Assembly (NCBI GenBank): GCA_937892545.1
Contig: CALAFO010000091.1
Location: 1 to 31,323, forward strand
Length of the DNA: 31,323 bases
Source: Scatosoma sp002474405
GTDB lineage: Bacteria; Bacillota; Clostridia; Christensenellales; Borkfalkiaceae
Direction of reading: 5' to 3'
Shown here: positions 30,683 through 31,323 of the stretch, piece by piece
Layout: each line of letters begins with the position of its first letter
How positions within the stretch are numbered: the stretch's first letter is position 1
Notes under the pieces: generated by a model
What the model saw: only the letters and a program-made list of their open reading frames with translations
Told to the model about the DNA's origin: nothing
The model's database searches: none
Position numbers and translations under genes: made by a program

Positions 30683-31323
30683 ATGAAAGAAGCTTTTCGG
30701 ATGACGACGGATGAGTTGCTTTCCAGAACCGGCACGGACAGGGAAAAGGGACTGACGGCGGAACAAGTGGAGAAATCCCGCCGTACCTATGGTTCGAACT
30801 CTTTTGTCGGGCAGAAACGGGAATCTTTGGCAAAAAGAATCTGGGACGCATCTACGGAGCCCATGCTGCTGATGCTGATTTTTGCGGCGATCATCACCCT
30901 GGCGGTAAACATTACGCGCTACTTCAGAGGCGCGGACTATAATTTTCTGGAATGCGTGGGGATTTTTGCGGCAATCGCGCTGTCGGTGGTGATTACGATT
31001 ATCACGGAGGGCAAGAGCGCCAAGGCGTTTGAGGCGTTGAACAGGATTAACGAGAATACGCTGATTAAGGTGATAAGAAACGGGGAGCCGCAGCTGGTTA
31101 CGCAGAAAGAAATCGTAGTAGGCGATATTATTATGGTGGAAACCGGCGACAAAAGCGTGGCGGACGGGCGGCTTTTGGAAAGCAACGACCTTGCGGTGGA
31201 CGAATCTGCCCTGACGGGCGAAAGTCTTCCCGTGAGCAAGGACGCCGGGCGGTGTGTTCTTCGGAAACGCCTGTGGCGGAGCGCGCGAATATGCTGTATT
31301 CGGGCTGTTTCGTTTCTTCGGGA
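30683..31323 (+). CDS. P-type cation-transporting ATPase (Ca/Mn type), N-terminal part, apparent frameshift
   Basis: First 213 codons of a membrane P-type ATPase, cut by the window end. The N-terminal cation-ATPase domain is seen (TTDELLSRTGTD, GLTAEQVEKSRRTYGSN), two transmembrane helices follow (LLMLIFAAIITLAV and FAAIALSVVITIITEG), and the actuator domain carries VVGDIIMVETGDKSVADGRL and the T-G-E-S loop in DESALTGESLPVSKDAG. After that frame 0 reads nonsense (RCVLRKRLW), while another frame gives AVCSSETPVAERANMLYSGC and FVSSG, as expected for the family. One missing base in the G run 31247-31249 explains it: mutation or base-calling error. Start: AAGGAG 8 nt upstream. The Mn riboswitch suggests Mn2+ export, as for Lactococcus YoaB. 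Confidence 0.85.
   Translation, partial: MKEAFRMTTDELLSRTGTDREKGLTAEQVEKSRRTYGSNSFVGQKRESLAKRIWDASTEPMLLMLIFAAIITLAVNITRYFRGADYNFLECVGIFAAIALSVVITIITEGKSAKAFEALNRINENTLIKVIRNGEPQLVTQKEIVVGDIIMVETGDKSVADGRLLESNDLAVDESALTGESLPVSKDAGRCVLRKRLWRSARICCIRAVSFLR

Noticed and set aside
1..31323. CRISPR arrays, tRNA and rRNA genes, transposases and integrases
   Set aside because: No regularly spaced repeat-spacer pattern, no tRNA cloverleaf or rRNA-like stretch, and no DDE or recombinase motifs were seen; the island therefore carries no visible mobility gene.

Overview
The window looks like part of the chromosome of an endospore-forming member of the Firmicutes, probably a gut-type clostridium. Evidence: the sporulation genes spoIIGA, sigE and sigG, strong GGAGG-type ribosome binding sites, sigma-A promoters with TTGACA/TATAAT-like boxes, a guanine riboswitch and a manganese (yybP-ykoY) riboswitch. 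Finer taxonomy cannot be fixed by reading alone. All supported genes lie on the + strand. Most of the window is GC-rich, but about 11.4-28.9 kb is visibly AT-richer, most strongly from 14 to 24 kb.

Layout. (1) 86-2627: a palindromic repeat, a two-repeat DUF1538 membrane protein and a tandem P-II-like protein. The P-II gene has a good internal ribosome binding site and GTG in front of its second domain. (2) 2741-9018: a purine salvage and uptake operon. A sigma-A promoter, guanine riboswitch and terminator precede xpt, a BMP-family nucleoside-binding lipoprotein, a double ABC ATPase and two permeases, and a strong terminator closes it. (3) 9127-11193: a Spo0A-box-like site and promoter, spoIIGA, sigE and a large terminator. 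(4) 11203-28542: repeats, a promoter with a leader of about 190 nt, and a 17-kb surface polysaccharide locus. It encodes an EpsN/PglE-like aminotransferase, an initiating phosphoglycosyltransferase, four glycosyltransferases, a Wzy-like polymerase, a Wzx-like flippase, two nucleotide-sugar dehydrogenases, a UDP-glucuronate 4-epimerase, a TupA-like ATP-grasp ligase, a carboxyethylornithine-synthase-like opine dehydrogenase, a nucleotidyltransferase-like protein and two broken hexapeptide acyltransferases. (5) 28543-29125: a promoter/terminator pair that looks like a small non-coding RNA. (6) 29126-31323: sigG, a small carboxymuconolactone-decarboxylase-family protein, then a Mn riboswitch and the start of a P-type cation ATPase cut off by the window end.

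How it fits together. In Bacillus and many clostridia spoIIGA, sigE and sigG are neighbours; here the polysaccharide locus sits between sigE and sigG. The polysaccharide genes predict a polymer rich in uronic acids (GlcA, GalA and an N-acetylhexosaminuronic acid). A TupA-like ligase next to an opine synthase suggests that a carboxylate of the polymer is amide-linked to an N-carboxyethyl amino acid. That is the most interesting hypothesis in the window. Second is the DUF1538/tandem P-II pair with possible dual translation. Three apparent homopolymer indels (14098-14101, 25480-25485, 31247-31249) may be real mutations or assembly errors and should be checked against reads.
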